Assembly: GCF_001425605.1 (NCBI RefSeq)
Contig: NZ_LMRG01000003.1
Location: forward strand, 1-64,000
From: Rhizobium sp. Leaf453
GTDB taxonomy: Bacteria > Pseudomonadota > Alphaproteobacteria > Rhizobiales > Rhizobiaceae
Direction: 5' to 3'
DNA length: 64,000 bases
Part shown: positions 39,692-48,913 of the stretch, one piece after another
Layout of the letters: every line of letters begins with the position of its first letter
Position numbering within the stretch: position 1 is the stretch's first letter
Notes under the pieces: model-generated
Database searches by the model: none
What the model saw: the letters and a program-made list of their open reading frames with translations, nothing else
What the model was told of the DNA's origin: nothing
Position numbers and translations under genes: made by a program

Positions 39692-39829
39692 ATGCAAATG
39701 GCCATGCGCGCTGTCTTTGTGGTGATTGTTGGATCGATCCTCAGCATCCTCGCGATCAAATATGCCGAGAACGACCTCGATACGGCAGTCCCCATGCTCG
39801 ATCCTGCGGCGGTTTCACAGCCGACGTGA
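39692..39829 (+). CDS. 45-residue single-span membrane protein
   Basis: A short frame starting MQMAMRAVFVVIVGSILSILAIKYAEND, with one hydrophobic segment (residues 6-23) and a polar tail ending AAVSQPT. AGGAAAT stands 6-8 nt before the ATG. It follows the nitrate operon on the same strand. It is predicted from composition and ribosome-binding site only. Confidence 0.45.
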   Translation: MQMAMRAVFVVIVGSILSILAIKYAENDLDTAVPMLDPAAVSQPT

Positions 39830-40035
39830 GCCGTGTCTTAAGCCTAATCGCCACCGGCAGACAAAAAGAGCCTTGCTGAAAAATCGCCACATTCGAAAGC
39901 CACCCGTATCGCCTCCGGGATTCCGCTGGATCATCGTAAGCGCGGCTACATTTTATGGAGGATGGAGCTGACGGGCTGCTCCCTTCGCGTGCGGGAATGA
40001 TGTATGTTTCAGAATGGGATGGGGGAGGATAGCGT

Positions 40036-40248
40036 ATGAAGCAATGGCTAAACGAACCGATGCTTCCACACCATGTGGAGCTTTGCCAGCGCGTGTTCGA
40101 TACCGCACGGAAAGCCCGCAAGATTTCCGCCGACAGCGATGCCAACAATCCTGTGGCCGCCTTGGTGCTGACGCTCTACCGTCACGGCGTCTGGGATGAG
40201 GCCGAATTGCTGAAGCGCACGCTGAGGGCGCTGGACGAAAAATCCTGA
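40036..40248 (+). CDS. small protein of unknown function
   Basis: A 70-residue protein (MKQWLNEPMLPHHVELCQRVFDTARKARKISADSDANN) rich in helix-forming residues and ending LKRTLRALDEKS. A strong GGGGGAGG stands 7 nt before the ATG, which supports translation. No domain is recognised. It stands alone, convergent with the META-domain gene. The 206 bp before it (39830-40035) contain nothing else I can name. Confidence 0.6.
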   Translation: MKQWLNEPMLPHHVELCQRVFDTARKARKISADSDANNPVAALVLTLYRHGVWDEAELLKRTLRALDEKS

Positions 40249-40266
40249 TCCGCGCTTGATGCCCGG

Positions 40267-40683
40267 CTAGTTCGCAACCAGCCGAAGCGCGGTTTTCGAA
40301 TCCGCTCCGGCAAGGAAGAGCTTGGTCTCCTCCACTCTCCATGAAAGACCGTGCTTCAACACCTCGAAGAACTTGCCTTCCTGATCCATCACGGCGGGCA
40401 CACAGATTTTCCGAGTCGCGCCTGGCGGCGAAAACGTGATCTCCTTGCCGGATAGCCCGAACGTTCCGGTATAGCTGTTGCAGCCCGCAAAGCCGGCATA
40501 AGTGCCGTCGTCGTTGATCTCCAGCGTCGTTTGCAGGAAGTCGATGACACCACCGCCGTTGATATCCTCCGCGAGCCATTGCCCCACCAGTTCCGTCGGT
40601 ACGGAGCCTGCGGACACGGTCGATACCGACGCCGGATCGATCAGCACGCAGCCACAGCCGAGAAACAGGGCAAGTTTCAGCAC
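40267..40683 (-). CDS. META-domain (HslJ-like) exported protein
   Basis: A protein of about 138 residues with a signal segment (LKLALFLGCGCVLI) and a META domain: PTELVGQWLAEDINGGGVIDFLQTTLEINDDGTYAGFAGCNSYTGTFGLSGKEITFSP. I prefer the GTG at 40683, which has AAGGA about 7 nt before it and opens the signal peptide; an ATG at 40719 is the alternative. META/HslJ proteins are envelope-associated and linked to stress or antibiotic resistance in some bacteria. No close functional link to its neighbours is visible. Confidence 0.7.
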   Translation of the reverse strand: MLKLALFLGCGCVLIDPASVSTVSAGSVPTELVGQWLAEDINGGGVIDFLQTTLEINDDGTYAGFAGCNSYTGTFGLSGKEITFSPPGATRKICVPAVMDQEGKFFEVLKHGLSWRVEETKLFLAGADSKTALRLVAN

Positions 40684-40837
40684 GGGGCATCCTTTCCGGC
40701 AGACGATCAGTGTGATCATCGCGTTTGATTCGCATCCTGCGACCTTATCGCCCTCCCCTTGTTCGAAGCCACCCTTGTTGACATTCGCGTTCACCTGTAG
40801 AGCCTAGCAAATAGAAAAAGAACAACGGGATTTGGCC

Positions 40838-42031
40838 ATGACTTCCGGCGCCGCCGACACACGCCGATTGACGATCTTGGGCTCGACGGGCTCGATCGGC
40901 ACCAGCACCCTCGACGTGATCAGACAGCTTGGCGGGCGCGAGCGGTTCGAGATCGCCGCGCTGACCGGCAGTGGCAATATCGATCTTCTGGCCGAACAGG
41001 CAAAATCCTTCGGTGCGGAACTGGCTGTTACGGCGGATGAAGGCCAGTATGAAAATCTGAAGTCGGCGCTCGCCGGCACCGGCATCGAGGTCGCGGCGGG
41101 TCGCAATGGCCTGATCGAGGCGGCCGAGCGCAATGCCGGCTGGGTCATGGCCGCCATCGTCGGGACGGCCGGCCTTGCCCCGACACTGGCCGCCGCCCGG
41201 CGTGGCGCCGATATCGCCCTTGCCAACAAGGAGTGCCTCGTTTCCGCCGGCGACCTTTTCATCCGGGCCGTTTCCGAGGGCGGCGGCAAGCTGCTGCCGG
41301 TGGATAGCGAACACAATGCCATCTATCAGGTGCTGGAAGAGCACCAGCGCCATGCCGTCGAACGCATCATCCTGACCGCGTCCGGCGGCCCGTTCCGCAA
41401 GTCGTCACTGGCGGAGATGCGCGACGTTACCGCCGCCACCGCCCGCGCCCACCCCAACTGGTCGATGGGCCTGAAGATTTCCATCGACAGCGCATCCATG
41501 TTCAACAAGGCGCTGGAAATGATCGAGGCGAAGCACCTGTTCCGCATGCGCCCGGACCAGATCGAGGTCATCGTCCATCCGCAATCGGTGATCCATTCGA
41601 TGGTCGGCTACAGCGACGGTTCGGTGCTGGCGCAACTCGGCTGTCCGGACATGCGCACCGCAATCGGCTATGCCCTCTCACACCCCGCCCGCCCGCAGCT
41701 CGACGTGCAGCGGCTGGATTTCGCCAAGCTGTCCCGGCTGGATTTCGAGGCTCCGGACGAAGAGCGCTTTCCGGCGCTGCGGCTGGCGCGGCTGGCGATG
41801 GAACGCGGCGGTGCCCAGGGCGCCATCCTTAACGGCGCCAAGGAAGTGGCGCTTGAGGCCTTCATCGGCGGCCATGTCGGCTTCCTGCAGATGGCGGAAA
41901 TCACCGAAACGGTGATGGATGCGTTATCGGGCCTGCCGGCGGCAACGACGATGGACGATGTCTTCCTCGCCGACGAGGAGGCCCGGCGGATCGCGAGAAC
42001 CGAGGTCGAGCAGACGGCCGCGGCGGCCTGA
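40838..42031 (+). CDS. dxr: 1-deoxy-D-xylulose 5-phosphate reductoisomerase
   Basis: A 397-residue enzyme of the MEP isoprenoid pathway that converts DXP to 2-C-methyl-D-erythritol 4-phosphate with NADPH. Landmarks are the NADPH loop LGSTGSIGTSTLDVI, ALANKECLVSAGDLF, the catalytic loop LTASGGPFRKSSL, HPNWSMGLKISIDSASMFNKALEMIEA (metal/substrate) and VHPQSVIHSMVGYSDGSVLAQLG. The ATG at 40838 is used rather than a TTG two codons upstream. It is convergent with the beta-lactamase-like gene, three bases apart, and is not in the usual uppS-cdsA cluster. Confidence 0.95.
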   Translation: MTSGAADTRRLTILGSTGSIGTSTLDVIRQLGGRERFEIAALTGSGNIDLLAEQAKSFGAELAVTADEGQYENLKSALAGTGIEVAAGRNGLIEAAERNAGWVMAAIVGTAGLAPTLAAARRGADIALANKECLVSAGDLFIRAVSEGGGKLLPVDSEHNAIYQVLEEHQRHAVERIILTASGGPFRKSSLAEMRDVTAATARAHPNWSMGLKISIDSASMFNKALEMIEAKHLFRMRPDQIEVIVHPQSVIHSMVGYSDGSVLAQLGCPDMRTAIGYALSHPARPQLDVQRLDFAKLSRLDFEAPDEERFPALRLARLAMERGGAQGAILNGAKEVALEAFIGGHVGFLQMAEITETVMDALSGLPAATTMDDVFLADEEARRIARTEVEQTAAAA

Positions 42032-42034
42032 CCC

Positions 42035-43153
42035 TTACCCCTCGTAAACGGCGCGCATGATGCGATCGGGGAATTGCCCCATGCAGCCCTCGACGGCATT
42101 GTTGGTCATATTGAGAACCGTCAATTCTTGGACGGGATCGATGAACCAGTTGTGGCCATAGACGCCACCCCAGCGGACGGTGCCCGGCGATTGCGGACTC
42201 ATCGCCGCCCAAGGCTCCAGCACCACAGCACCGAAATAGCCGAAACCGCAGCCAGGATCCGAGCGCAGGTCGCCGATCCGGTTGCTCAGCGCCATCCCGA
42301 CCGTTTCCGGCTTCATCACGCCCTTGCCGCCCCGCCGCAGCGCTTCAAGGAAGGTCATGATGTCATCCGCTGTCCCCGCCATCCCGGCGCCGGCGGATTG
42401 GTATGCGTGCGGATTGAAAATCCGCGACGGCGAGAAACCAACGGACCCCTCCGCGTCGCCATTGGGGAAATAGGGATCGGGCATTCGGATCGCCACAGGA
42501 TTACCATCCGCATAGGGCGTCGCCAGCCGCTGGACATCAGTCACATGAAAGCGAGTGTCAGCCATACCCAGAGGCCCGGCGACATGCGCGACGACCGCCT
42601 CTTCAAGGCTTGATCTGCTGACGGCGGCGATCGCAGCGCCGAGAATGTCGGTGGCGATCGAGTAATTCCACTGCGTACCGGGCGTGAATGCCAGTGGCAG
42701 TTGATTGAGGCGGCTGAAGTTGCCTGCGAAATCAAGATCCGTATTCGACAGGCCGCAATTGACAGCAAGGTCCGCTGGCAGATGCTCAAGCGCCGGATCG
42801 TAAGTCAATCCCGACGTATGCGTCAGGAGATGATGGATGCTGATATCAGCCGCCGCACCGTCTGGCGCCTTCGGCTGGAACCACGGCAGATATCCCGAGA
42901 CCCTGTCGCTAAGACTCATCATACCCCGGTCGATCATGGCAAGCGCGGCTGCCGCGACAATGGGCTTCGTAACCGATGCCAGACGGAAGATCGTATCGAA
43001 GGTTACTGGTTTTCCGGCCTCCCGATCGGCAAAACCGGCGGCGCGGCGGAAGATCGGCTCGCCATGCTGGAAGCCGAGCACGACGGTGCCGGTAATCCGA
43101 CCCGACTGCAGAGCCTCGTCGATGACTTCATTCAGTCTTTGCTCGACATCCAT
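42035..43153 (-). CDS. class C beta-lactamase-like serine hydrolase
   Basis: A 372-residue penicillin-binding-fold hydrolase. The active-site SxxK is SVTK (about 60-63), the Y-x-[NS] motif is in WNYSIATD and the third box resembles GGVYGHNW. No signal peptide is seen, so it is probably cytoplasmic and closer to esterases/D-aminopeptidases of this family than to secreted lactamases. The substrate is unknown. It lies upstream of hemA on the same strand... in a separate unit, since the hemA terminator lies between. Confidence 0.85.
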   Translation of the reverse strand: MDVEQRLNEVIDEALQSGRITGTVVLGFQHGEPIFRRAAGFADREAGKPVTFDTIFRLASVTKPIVAAAALAMIDRGMMSLSDRVSGYLPWFQPKAPDGAAADISIHHLLTHTSGLTYDPALEHLPADLAVNCGLSNTDLDFAGNFSRLNQLPLAFTPGTQWNYSIATDILGAAIAAVSRSSLEEAVVAHVAGPLGMADTRFHVTDVQRLATPYADGNPVAIRMPDPYFPNGDAEGSVGFSPSRIFNPHAYQSAGAGMAGTADDIMTFLEALRRGGKGVMKPETVGMALSNRIGDLRSDPGCGFGYFGAVVLEPWAAMSPQSPGTVRWGGVYGHNWFIDPVQELTVLNMTNNAVEGCMGQFPDRIMRAVYEG

Positions 43154-43175
43154 GACTGGGCTCCAAAGCAGGTTT

Positions 43176-43215
43176 CAAAACAAAAATGCGGACCATCTCT
43201 CGACGATCCGCATTT
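43176..43215 (-). terminator. rho-independent terminator of hemA
   Basis: A 9-bp perfect stem, AAATGCGGA (43184-43192) / TCCGCATTT (43207-43215), is followed on the minus strand by TTTGTTTTG. It lies about 30 nt after the hemA stop codon and ends its transcript before the beta-lactamase-like gene. Confidence 0.75.
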
Positions 43216-43243
43216 CGATTTCAAGCCCGCGATGCAGCGGTAA

Positions 43244-44461
43244 TCAGGCAACGGCCCTTGCCAGCGCACAACGCGACCAGAGCTGGTGAAGCGCTCCAAC
43301 CAGATGGTCGATATCCGCATCCGAATGCAGCGGCGTCGGCGTGATACGCAGGCGCTCGGTCTTCTTCGGCACGGTCGGATAGTTGATCGGCTGGACGTAG
43401 ACGCCGCAATTGTCGAGCAGCAGGTCCGAGATCCACTTGCACTTGGCCGCATCGCCGACAATCACCGGAACGATGTGGCTGGGGTTGTTGAGGTGCGGAA
43501 TACCATTCTTGTCGAGCAAATTGCGCAGGCGGCGGACGCGTTCCTGATGGGCGAAGCGCTCGACCTGGCTGACCTTAAGGTGCTGGATCGAGGCAACGGC
43601 ACCGGCCGCCAGCGCCGGTGGCAGCGCCGTCGTGAAGATGAAGCCGGAGGCAAACGACCGGATGAAATCGCAGAGGGCGGCCGAAGCAGCAATGTAGCCG
43701 CCCATGACGCCGAAGGCCTTGCCGAGCGTGCCTTCGATCACCGTCAAGCGATGCATCAGGCCTTCGCGCTCGGCAATGCCGCCGCCGCGCGGACCATACA
43801 TGCCGACGGCATGGACTTCATCGAGATAAGTCATCGCACCGTACTGGTCGGCGAGGTCGCAGATTTCCTTGATCGGCGCGATATCGCCGTCCATCGAATA
43901 GACGGATTCGAACGCAATCAGCTTCGGCGCGCGCGGATCGGCTGCCTTCAGCTTGGCTTCGAGGTCAGCCACCGAATTGTGCTTGAAGATCACCCGCTCG
44001 CACTTGGAGTGGCGGATGCCTTCGATCATCGATGCGTGATTCCCGGCGTCCGAAAAGACGATCACACCGGGAATCTTCGAACAGAGCGTTCCGAGGGCTG
44101 CCCAGTTGGACACATAGCCGGAGGTGAACAGCAGTGCGGATTCCTTGCCATGCAGATCGGCAAGTTCGCGCTCGAGAAGAACGTGGTAGTGGTTGGTGCC
44201 AGAAATATTCCGGGTGCCTCCCGCACCCGCGCCACACTGGTCGATGGCGAGTTTCATCGCCTCGGTGACCTTGGGATGCTGGCCCATGCCGAGATAGTCG
44301 TTGGAACACCATACGGTGACGTCCTGCTTTTCGCCTTCAGCGTTGTAGCGGGTCGCCTTGGGAAATTGTCCCCGCTGGCGCTCCAGATCGGCGAACACGC
44401 GGTAGCGGCCTTCCTGATGCAGGCCGTCCAACTCGCCTTTGAAGAAACTTTCGAAATCCAT
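43244..44461 (-). CDS. hemA: 5-aminolevulinate synthase
   Basis: A 405-residue PLP enzyme condensing glycine and succinyl-CoA to 5-aminolevulinate, the first step of tetrapyrrole synthesis by the Shemin route found in alphaproteobacteria. It shows [31 protein letters not shown], the [18 protein letters not shown] aspartate/histidine block and the PLP lysine in [18 protein letters not shown]. The second of two tandem ATGs is chosen because GGAG stands 6 nt before it. It stands alone; heme and siroheme pathways share this precursor with cysG. No FNR box is seen upstream. Confidence 0.95.
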   Translation of the reverse strand: MDFESFFKGELDGLHQEGRYRVFADLERQRGQFPKATRYNAEGEKQDVTVWCSNDYLGMGQHPKVTEAMKLAIDQCGAGAGGTRNISGTNHYHVLLERELADLHGKESALLFTSGYVSNWAALGTLCSKIPGVIVFSDAGNHASMIEGIRHSKCERVIFKHNSVADLEAKLKAADPRAPKLIAFESVYSMDGDIAPIKEICDLADQYGAMTYLDEVHAVGMYGPRGGGIAEREGLMHRLTVIEGTLGKAFGVMGGYIAASAALCDFIRSFASGFIFTTALPPALAAGAVASIQHLKVSQVERFAHQERVRRLRNLLDKNGIPHLNNPSHIVPVIVGDAAKCKWISDLLLDNCGVYVQPINYPTVPKKTERLRITPTPLHSDADIDHLVGALHQLWSRCALARAVA

Positions 44462-44632
44462 CATCGTCTCCAGAACCTTGCCGTCTTTTTGATCCAAAGA
44501 CCGTCTGCGTCAACCTCTGCGAGGGTGATCGCGGCCAAGTGCGGCAAAAGGCCCCTAATTTTGAACAGTTCCAAACTATCCTTACCGGTTTTCATTCCAT
44601 CCGACATGATTTGAGTCAAGTCACTAGAAGAA

Positions 44633-44652
44633 GGGACGGGTTGCCCCGTCCC
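44633..44652 (-). terminator. hairpin after the cox operon
   Basis: GGGACGGG / CCCGTCCC is an 8-bp perfect stem with a TTGC loop, 34 nt after the coxM-like stop. On the minus strand TTCTTCT follows, a modest U-rich tract. It probably ends the coxSLM-like transcript before hemA. Confidence 0.6.
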
Positions 44653-44685
44653 TATATTCTGTTTCAAAAATAATACGGAAATGCC

Positions 44686-45483
44686 TTACGCCGCCGCGAC
44701 TGCGCGCTTGGCCATCACTTTTACGAGATTGGCGCGATACTCCGAACTGGCATGGATGTCCGAGAGCAGATCGGACGCATCGACCGTCACACCGGCGAGC
44801 GCATCCGCCGACCAGTTTGTAGCCAGCGCCGCCTCGATGCCATCGTGACGGAACACGCCGTCGGCGCCTGCCCCGGTCACCGCCGCGCGGACCTCGCCGT
44901 TGCCACGGCGCGCGACGAAGACGCCCGTCATGGCATAACGCGAGGCCGGATTGCGGAACTTGGCATAGGCCGCTTTTTCCGGAGCATCGAAGGTAACCGC
45001 GACGATGATCTCTCCCTCTTCCAAGGCCGTTTCGAACAGGCCGGTAAAGAAGTCTCCCGCCTTGATCTCGCGCGCATTGGTAACAACGACGGCATCAAGC
45101 GCCAGAAGTGCCGCCGGATAATCCGCTGCCGGGTCATTGTTGGCCACCGAGCCGCCGATCGTTCCCATATGGCGGACATGCGGATCGCCGATATGATGGG
45201 CGAGATCGCAGATCGCCGGGCAGACGGCCTTCAGTTCCACCGAGGACGCCACGTCATAATGCGTCGTTGCCGCACCGATCCGCACGCTTCGTCCGTTCAC
45301 CGAGATCCCCTTGAGGTCCGGAATATGCCGGAGATCGACGAGATCGCTCGGGGATGCGAGACGCTGCTTCATCGTCGCGATCAGCGTCATGCCACCAGAG
45401 AGATATTTGCCCTCCTCGGTCCCGGATTTCAGTTTGACCGCATCCTGAACCGAGGATGCACGGTGGTAGTTTGTCGCGTACAT
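44686..45483 (-). CDS. coxM: CO-dehydrogenase-like medium (FAD) subunit
   Basis: A 265-residue FAD-binding subunit of the xanthine-oxidase/CODH family. FAD motifs are KYLSGGMTLIATMKQRLASPSDLVDLRHI (about 27-55) and HIGDPHVRHMGTIGGSVANNDPAADYPAALLAL (about 95-127). It passes electrons between the iron-sulfur subunit and the acceptor. It is the last gene of a three-gene minus-strand operon, 17 bp after the large-subunit gene. Confidence 0.85.
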   Translation of the reverse strand: MYATNYHRASSVQDAVKLKSGTEEGKYLSGGMTLIATMKQRLASPSDLVDLRHIPDLKGISVNGRSVRIGAATTHYDVASSVELKAVCPAICDLAHHIGDPHVRHMGTIGGSVANNDPAADYPAALLALDAVVVTNAREIKAGDFFTGLFETALEEGEIIVAVTFDAPEKAAYAKFRNPASRYAMTGVFVARRGNGEVRAAVTGAGADGVFRHDGIEAALATNWSADALAGVTVDASDLLSDIHASSEYRANLVKVMAKRAVAAA

Positions 45484-45500
45484 GGTTTTCTCCTCCGGGT

Positions 45501-47849
45501 TCAGTTGGCGGCGTTGATCGCGGACCAGACCTTCTGCGGCGTTGCCGGCATGGTCAGGCTGTTATTGCCGATCGCATCGGTGATGGCGTTGATCAGGGCC
45601 GGCGGCGAGCCGATCGCACCCGCCTCGCCGCAGCCCTTGATCCCCAACGGATTGGAGGGGCATGGCGTGTTCTGGTGAGACAGCTTGAAGGACGGCAGGT
45701 TGTCGGCACGCGGCATGGCGTAATCCATGTAGCTCGCGGTGATCAGTTGGCCGTTCTGCGGATCGTAATGCACGTTTTCCAGCAGCGCCTGACCGATCCC
45801 CTGCGCGATGCCGCCATGCACCTGGCCCTCGACGATCATCGGATTGATGATATTGCCGAAATCGTCGGCGGCGACGAACTGGATGATCTCCGTCGTGCCA
45901 GTTTCCGGATCGACCTCGACCTCGCAGATGTAGCAACCGGCCGGGAAGGTGAAGTTGGACGGATCGTAGAACGCGCCCTCCTTCAATCCCGGCTCCATGC
46001 CGGCCGGAAGGTTGTGCGCGGTGTAGGCGGCCAGCGCCACCTGGAACCAGGGCAGCGCCTTGTCCGTACCGGCCACCTTCAACTCGCCGTTCTCGATGAC
46101 GATGTCGCTTTCGTCAGCCTCCATCAGGTGGGCAGCGATCTTCTTGGCCTTGGCCTCCACCTTGTCGAGCGCCTTGACCACGGCCGACATGCCGACGGCG
46201 CCGGAGCGGGAGCCATAGGTGCCCATGCCCATCTGCACCTTGTCGGTATCGCCATGAACGATGTTGACGCTGTCGATCGGAACGCCCAACCGATCGGCGA
46301 TCAGCTGGGCAAACGTGGTCTCATGCCCCTGGCCATGGCTGTGCGATCCGGTCATCACCTCGATCGTGCCGACGGCATTGACGCGAACCTCAGCCGATTC
46401 CCACAGGCCGACACCGGCACCGAGCGACCCGACCGCCGCCGACGGCGCGATGCCGCAGGCTTCGATATAGCAACTCATGCCGATGCCGCGCTTCATGCCG
46501 CGCCGGGCGGCCTCCGCCTTGCGGGCGGCAAAGCCGTTCCAGTCGGCGGTTGCCATCGCGGCTTCCAGCGACGCTTCATAATCGCCGGCGTCATAGTTCA
46601 TGATGACAGGTGTCTGGTGGGGGAAGCTGCGGATGAAGTTCTTTCGGCGCAGTTCGGCCGGAGAAATGCCGAGTTCACGCGCCGCCGTCTCCATCGTGCG
46701 TTCCAGAAGGTAGGTCGCTTCCGGCCGCCCGGCGCCGCGATAGGCATCGACAGGAACGGTATTGGTATAGACCGTCCGCACATTGGCGTGGATGGCCGGA
46801 ATGGCATATTGGCCGGACAGCAGCGTCGCGTAAAGATAGGTCGGTACCGCCGAGGAGAACAGCGACATGTAGGCGCCGAGATTGGCGATCGTATCGACCT
46901 TCAGCCCGGTGACGCGATTGTCCTTGTCGAAGGCCATCTTGACCGTCGAGACATGATCACGGCCATGCGCATCCGTCAGGAAGGCTTCTGTGCGATCGGA
47001 CGTCCATTTCACCGGAACGCCGGTCTTCTTGGAGGCCCAAAGACAGACGATTTCTTCCGGATAAATGTAGATCTTCGACCCGAAACCGCCGCCGACATCC
47101 GGGGCGATGACGCGCAATTTGTTTTCCGGCGCGACATTGTAGAAGGCGCTCATCACCAGCCGCGCCACGTGCGGGTTCTGGCTTGTGGTGTAGCAGGTGT
47201 AATGATCCTCGGCGCTGTCGTAGATGCCGAGCGTGGCGCGCGGCTCCATCGGGTTCGGCGCCAGCCGGTTGTTGTGAAGCTTGATCTCGGTCACGTGAGC
47301 AGCTTCGGCAATCGCCTTGTCGGTCGCGCCGCCATCACCGATCTGCCAATCGAAGATCAGGTTGTTCGCAGCCTCTGGATGGATCTGCGGCTGGCCGGCT
47401 TCCAGCGCCTTGACCGCTTCGGTCACGGCCGGAAGCACATCGTAATCGACCACCACGGCTTCCGCCGCATCGCGCGCCTCGCCGAGCGAGTCGGCCACGA
47501 CGATGGCAACCCCGTCGCCGACGTAACGGACGGTATCATGGGCCAGCGGACGCCAGGCGCCCATGTTCATCGGCGAACCATCCTTGGAGTGGATCATCCA
47601 GCCGCAGATGAGATTGCCTATCCCGTCGGCCTGCAACTGCTTGCCCTCCAGCACGCCAATCACGCCGGGCATGGCACTCGCGGCGGAGATATCGATGCTC
47701 TTGATCTTCGCGTGGGCGTGGGGGCTGCGTACGAAGAACGCATATTTCATGCCCGGAACGCTCATGTCGTCCGTGTACCGGCCCTTGCCGGTGAGAAACC
47801 TTTTGTCTTCCTTGCGCGCAACGCTGGCGCCAATGCCTTCAACACCCAT
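45501..47849 (-). CDS. coxL: CO-dehydrogenase-like large (molybdopterin) subunit, form II type
   Basis: A 782-residue molybdenum hydroxylase subunit. The active-site loop reads AYRGAGRPEA (about 365), the form II signature; true form I CO dehydrogenases have AYxCSFR. Other motifs are the molybdopterin-binding GGGFGSK near 257 and QGHETTFAQ. The natural substrate is therefore uncertain: form II enzymes may oxidise CO slowly or act on purines, aldehydes or other compounds. The gene order S-L-M is also that of form II clusters. It is separated from the small-subunit gene by a repeat element. Confidence 0.88.
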   Translation of the reverse strand: MGVEGIGASVARKEDKRFLTGKGRYTDDMSVPGMKYAFFVRSPHAHAKIKSIDISAASAMPGVIGVLEGKQLQADGIGNLICGWMIHSKDGSPMNMGAWRPLAHDTVRYVGDGVAIVVADSLGEARDAAEAVVVDYDVLPAVTEAVKALEAGQPQIHPEAANNLIFDWQIGDGGATDKAIAEAAHVTEIKLHNNRLAPNPMEPRATLGIYDSAEDHYTCYTTSQNPHVARLVMSAFYNVAPENKLRVIAPDVGGGFGSKIYIYPEEIVCLWASKKTGVPVKWTSDRTEAFLTDAHGRDHVSTVKMAFDKDNRVTGLKVDTIANLGAYMSLFSSAVPTYLYATLLSGQYAIPAIHANVRTVYTNTVPVDAYRGAGRPEATYLLERTMETAARELGISPAELRRKNFIRSFPHQTPVIMNYDAGDYEASLEAAMATADWNGFAARKAEAARRGMKRGIGMSCYIEACGIAPSAAVGSLGAGVGLWESAEVRVNAVGTIEVMTGSHSHGQGHETTFAQLIADRLGVPIDSVNIVHGDTDKVQMGMGTYGSRSGAVGMSAVVKALDKVEAKAKKIAAHLMEADESDIVIENGELKVAGTDKALPWFQVALAAYTAHNLPAGMEPGLKEGAFYDPSNFTFPAGCYICEVEVDPETGTTEIIQFVAADDFGNIINPMIVEGQVHGGIAQGIGQALLENVHYDPQNGQLITASYMDYAMPRADNLPSFKLSHQNTPCPSNPLGIKGCGEAGAIGSPPALINAITDAIGNNSLTMPATPQKVWSAINAAN

Positions 47850-47869
47850 GCTTCATCTCCTCCAGAAGA

Positions 47870-47951
47870 GCGAATAGCGAATAGTGAGTAGCGAATGGGG
47901 AGAGTTCGAACCGCGACTGTGCCGCGCAGCGGCCATCTATTCGCTATTCGC
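47870..47951. repeat. inverted repeat between coxL and coxS genes
   Basis: GCGAATAGCGAATAG (47870-47884) is an exact inverted complement of CTATTCGCTATTCGC (47937-47951). Further imperfect copies of the GCGAATAG/TAGCGAAT unit continue on both sides. It would form a stem in the mRNA between the two cox genes. It is a repeat family different from the CCCCTC-type elements. Confidence 0.75.
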
Positions 47952-47970
47952 TACTCCCTAATCGCTTGCC

Positions 47971-48459
47971 TCATTCGGCAGCCTGCTGCACGCCACCCAT
48001 TTCGGCGGCAGCGGCAAGGATCGATTTGACGATATTGTGGTAGCCGGTGCATCGACAGATATTGCCGTCGAGTTCGGCGCGAACGGTGGCTTCGTCGAGA
48101 TTGGCGCCATGGCGGCGGATCATGTCGACGGCGGTCATCACCATGCCCGGCGTGCAGAAGCCGCACTGCAGGCCGTGGTTGGCCTTGAAGGCCGCCTGAA
48201 CCGGATGAAGGTCGCCACCACCGGCCAACCCCTCGATCGTGGTGATCGTCGATCCCGCAGCCTGGGCTGCCAGAATCGTGCAGCTTTTCACCGAACGGCC
48301 ATCCATATGGACGACGCAGGCGCCGCACTGGGTGGTATCACAGCCGACATGGGTTCCCGTCAGCGCCAGGTTTTCCCGCAGGAAATGCACCAGCAGGGTG
48401 CGGTCCTCGCACTCGGATCCGACCTGCCGGCCGTTGACCGTCATTTTCACTTTTGCCAT
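47971..48459 (-). CDS. coxS: CO-dehydrogenase-like small ([2Fe-2S]) subunit
   Basis: A 162-residue two-cluster iron-sulfur subunit. The plant-type ligands are in [33 protein letters not shown] (about 16-55) and the second cluster in [12 protein letters not shown] and [15 protein letters not shown]. It carries electrons from the molybdenum site to FAD. It is the first gene of the operon; GGAGGAG lies just before the ATG and overlaps a palindromic operator-like site. Confidence 0.9.
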   Translation of the reverse strand: MAKVKMTVNGRQVGSECEDRTLLVHFLRENLALTGTHVGCDTTQCGACVVHMDGRSVKSCTILAAQAAGSTITTIEGLAGGGDLHPVQAAFKANHGLQCGFCTPGMVMTAVDMIRRHGANLDEATVRAELDGNICRCTGYHNIVKSILAAAAEMGGVQQAAE

Positions 48460-48913
48460 CTCGCTCCTCCGAGGTTGGTCGTACCAACACGAGCGGCTGT
48501 CGGGCAGATAATTCGTTCCCGCGACAGAACCGCGTCAACTTTCATGCCATCACCGCGGGGCCTTCTCCTCAAAGCGCTACGGCATTCGCATCATTTGTCT
48601 TTTTTCGGCTTGCCGCAACCGCTACTTTCAATCTGGTTTGAAAAATCTCACGGGGCTTGAAATTTACTCCAACTCTGATGTGGTTGGACGCAGCTGTGCC
48701 ACAGGGAACTGCGTCTTCAGCGTCCGTTCAGCTTCTATGCTATTCTCTTGTGATCACGGGGATTTTGCAGGATGTCTGTAGACTTTCGCAGACAGCCATT
48801 TATCTTCGAAATTGCAAGTTCGACCGGAGGGGGCCTGAACCGCCCACCCTCCATCTCAGGGGAGAAACGGACAGCGCGGACATCAGATCCTTCGCGTCCA
48901 GATTGGAGAACCA
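48460..48913. other. intergenic region upstream of the cox operon
   Basis: This 454-bp gap separates the divergent cox operon and the glycine-zipper lipoprotein gene. Apart from the operator-like palindrome at 48474-48488 and a small 6-bp hairpin TGTCTG/CAGACA (48773-48794), I see no gene. Short frames here lack ribosome-binding sites and are probably chance. Confidence 0.5.
48474..48488. promoter_or_regulatory. FadR/GntR-type palindromic operator upstream of coxS
   Basis: GTTGGT-CGT-ACCAAC is a perfect 6+3+6 palindrome ending 15 bp before the coxS ATG, next to the GGAGGAG ribosome-binding site. The TTGGT-N3-ACCAA core is the form bound by several FadR-subfamily GntR regulators such as PdhR. 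A repressor here would block the start of the cox operon. The regulator gene is not adjacent. Confidence 0.6.

Noticed and set aside
44465-44632. FNR/FixK box upstream of hemA
   Set aside because: TTGA-like half-sites occur but none has the TTGAT-N4-ATCAA arrangement; TTGAGTCAA and GAACAGTTC are too short to call.
45501-47849. True (form I) carbon monoxide dehydrogenase
   Set aside because: The active-site loop is AYRGAGR, not the AYxCSFR of form I, and gene order is S-L-M.
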